Source of the DNA: Anthoceros angustus
Lineage: Eukaryota; Streptophyta; Anthocerotopsida; Anthocerotales; Anthocerotaceae
Assembly (NCBI GenBank): GCA_010909165.1
Contig: MU008181.1
Coordinates: 682,001-746,000 of the forward strand
DNA length: 64,000 nt
Reading direction: 5' to 3'
Part shown: piece after piece, positions 62,136-64,000 of the stretch
Numbering within the stretch: position 1 is the first letter of the stretch
How the letters are laid out: every line of letters starts with the position of its first letter
Program-made: the position numbers and the translations under genes
Notes under the pieces: model-generated
The model's input: the letters and a program-made list of their open reading frames with translations, nothing else
Database searches by the model: none
Told to the model about the DNA's origin: nothing

Positions 62136-64000
62136 GGCCATCAGATACTGTTCCTCCAAACCCTAAACATTTTGTAGGTAGATATGTATCTGGATACGTA
62201 TAGCCTAAAGTTTTCAAACTACCTAGCTACATATACTCATACTTCCGTCTTAGCTGCTACCAATATTGTGTTATCCAAAACCTAATTTAAGGAAGCCGAA
62301 ATGCTTATGTTTGAGCATGGATTGAATTGATGTGTTACGTTGGATACGATAGTCTGCCTTTGCCTGGATTGTCATCAAGGAATGTCTTACTCAAGGAATT
62401 TCTCTGCAACGCAAACTTTGCCATCGTGTGTCCTTAGGCTGACAACTTCAGAAGGCAGGGTAGGCAATTTCGGAGATTTTTCTGCTCAAATATTCATTGT
62501 ATTTTTTCGGAGGGCAGGTTAATTTTTTGCATTGTTCTGCTAACACATCATTACGAACGTGTCATCTCCTTCAAAATGATGTAGGCCACTTACGGTTCTG
62601 ATGTGTGTGTATTCTTGCACTAAAATCCATGTAATTTTCCCCAGCCTCGTTTCTTGGTTTTCGAGTGGAATCTTTTGTTGGATGCTACAGTCCACGCTTC
62701 CTTGAGCAAACATATCCATGGACTCCCTACACTACCCCCAAGGCGTGTGTAAAAAAATCAAGTAAAAAAGTTACTTTTAATTGCCAAAGAATTTTCAAGG
62801 AGACAAAAAACCTTGCAAGGGCCCTAACTATGGTTACATGAAAAAAATTGGAGAGAATCAAGGACTTGTTCAAAGGATTTTGTGCATTGATAAAACGTAA
62901 TATGAAAAATTCTGAAGAGAATCAAGGACTTATTCAAAGGATCTTGTACATTGATAAAACGTAATAGGAAGTAGATAATATTTATATGAAGTAGGTGGTT
63001 ATAGGTTGTTGTAATCAAATAACCAATTAAATAACTAATGAAACTAATTCTAGTCCTAAGAATTAAATAACATTAATTTTATAAAATCTGTCATAATATA
63101 TCAATAAGTGCATAGATGCATTGTGGCACCACAATATGACATTGTGGGTGCAGTTGGTCATTTTAGGTAGGGAGCTCAGTTGCTCCTCTTCACTCCGACC
63201 CCCGGGTCCCCATTTGTTGTCCCCTCCTAGATGGTCTCTTTCCATCGTTCTTTCACCTCAATAAATCATCCGTCTTAGATGCATTGTTAGAAAAGAAATC
63301 AAATAGCCAATTAAATAACTAATGAAACTACTTTTAGCCCTAAGAATTAAATAATATTAATCATAAGGATTAAAAGGTGCCATAATTAATAGTCCCCTAA
63401 TATATCAAATATTTCATCACTCTCACTCACTATGAAGTAGGGGTGAAAATTAGCAACCTAAATAGCTAAACAACATAGCTTAACTCCCACTGAATGAAAA
63501 CTAGGTGCCTAAAAATTTAATTCAAGTTCAAGTCCATAAATGAGCAGATTAAGTAAATAAGGAAAAACATGTCTAAATAGCATAATAAGAAAATATTGAA
63601 ATATGAAAAATGCATGAAGCCTAAATACATATATTCGAAAATATCAGCCACATGAATAAAGGGATAATGGTGTATCCCCTGCCATCCAAAAACGGGTGTG
63701 CAAGAACACATCGCTATCCACCTCTCCGATGCTCGCAGGCCGAGCCACCGAAATATATGCTCAAGGTTGGTAAGTTCAAAATATGAGTTAAAAAAAATGT
63801 ATGGAGTGATATGTATGATCAAAGACTCGTTTTGACTAGATTCGGTATTCTGAGGCCATAGCAACCTATTAAGGCCATAACAGCCTAGAGTAGGTTGTGG
63901 AAGCCTGTAGTGTGACCTTGGAAGAGAGCTCTTTAAGGTGACAAATTGCGAGGAAGACACTACTAGAAACATAGGGGGTTTGTTACGCTATTTTGTTGCA
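62136..64000. other. AT-rich right end with short direct repeats, no gene
   Basis: A 64 bp unit (gagaatcaaggactt...aaaacgtaata) is doubled at about 62853-62967. A 60 bp sequence around caattaaataactaatgaaa occurs at about 63018-63080 and again at 63300-63360, with similar flanks. No LTR, terminal inverted repeat or convincing ORF is found. Confidence 0.5.

Noticed and set aside
63018-63360. LTR or terminal repeat pair
   Set aside because: The repeats are only about 60 bp, diverged, in the same orientation 280 bp apart, with no element-like content between them and no TG...CA ends.

Overview
The window is nuclear DNA of a green plant. Nine or ten genes are recognisable and most are split by short GT-AG introns. 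They encode plant or general eukaryotic proteins: a PHL/Spt20-type coactivator, RNA polymerase subunit RPB6, histone H2B, an alpha-type carbonic anhydrase, ATG11, an EamA-family transporter, an RNF10-type RING protein, a U-box/ARM ubiquitin ligase, ribosomal protein uL23 and the splicing factor ZOP1. I see no operons, no ribosome binding sites and no organelle genes. Protein divergence from flowering-plant versions suggests a non-seed plant (bryophyte, lycophyte or fern grade) or a close streptophyte alga. That placement is inference.

Layout. Positions 1-36 kb form a gene-bearing half: PHL-like (minus) and NRPB6 (plus) diverge from a 1 kb spacer; then a possible small unidentified gene; an AT-rich stretch holding a single-exon divergent H2B; alpha-carbonic anhydrase (plus); ATG11 (plus) converging on an EamA/SLC35G-like transporter (minus); RNF10-like (plus, intronless) converging on PUB (minus); and uL23 (minus). 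Positions 36-60 kb are a transposon- and repeat-dominated block. It has decayed ORFs, several minisatellites (30, 36 and about 60 bp units), tandem duplications of about 180, 400, 760 and 840 bp, a DNA-transposon-like gene fragment carrying an SDG/HGKG motif set, and a frameshifted Ty1/copia integrase remnant. ZOP1 (minus, 60.2-61.8 kb) borders this block, and its last 129 bp are copied in a 1.37 kb tandem duplication. The last 2 kb are AT-rich with short direct repeats.

The genes are ordinary housekeeping or signalling genes with no evident shared pathway. Several concern ubiquitin or protein turnover (RNF10, PUB, ATG11), and several concern transcription or RNA (PHL, RPB6, ZOP1); I treat this as chance linkage. 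I found no convincing novel multi-gene system. The most notable signals are structural. One is the microhomology-bounded duplication that joins a copia remnant to the ZOP1 terminal exon, with copies that seem to differ mainly in homopolymer length. The other is that duplicated blocks at 41-49 kb differ mostly by small indels at CG/CHG-type sites. Both patterns raise the question of consensus error in methylated repeats as against real divergence.
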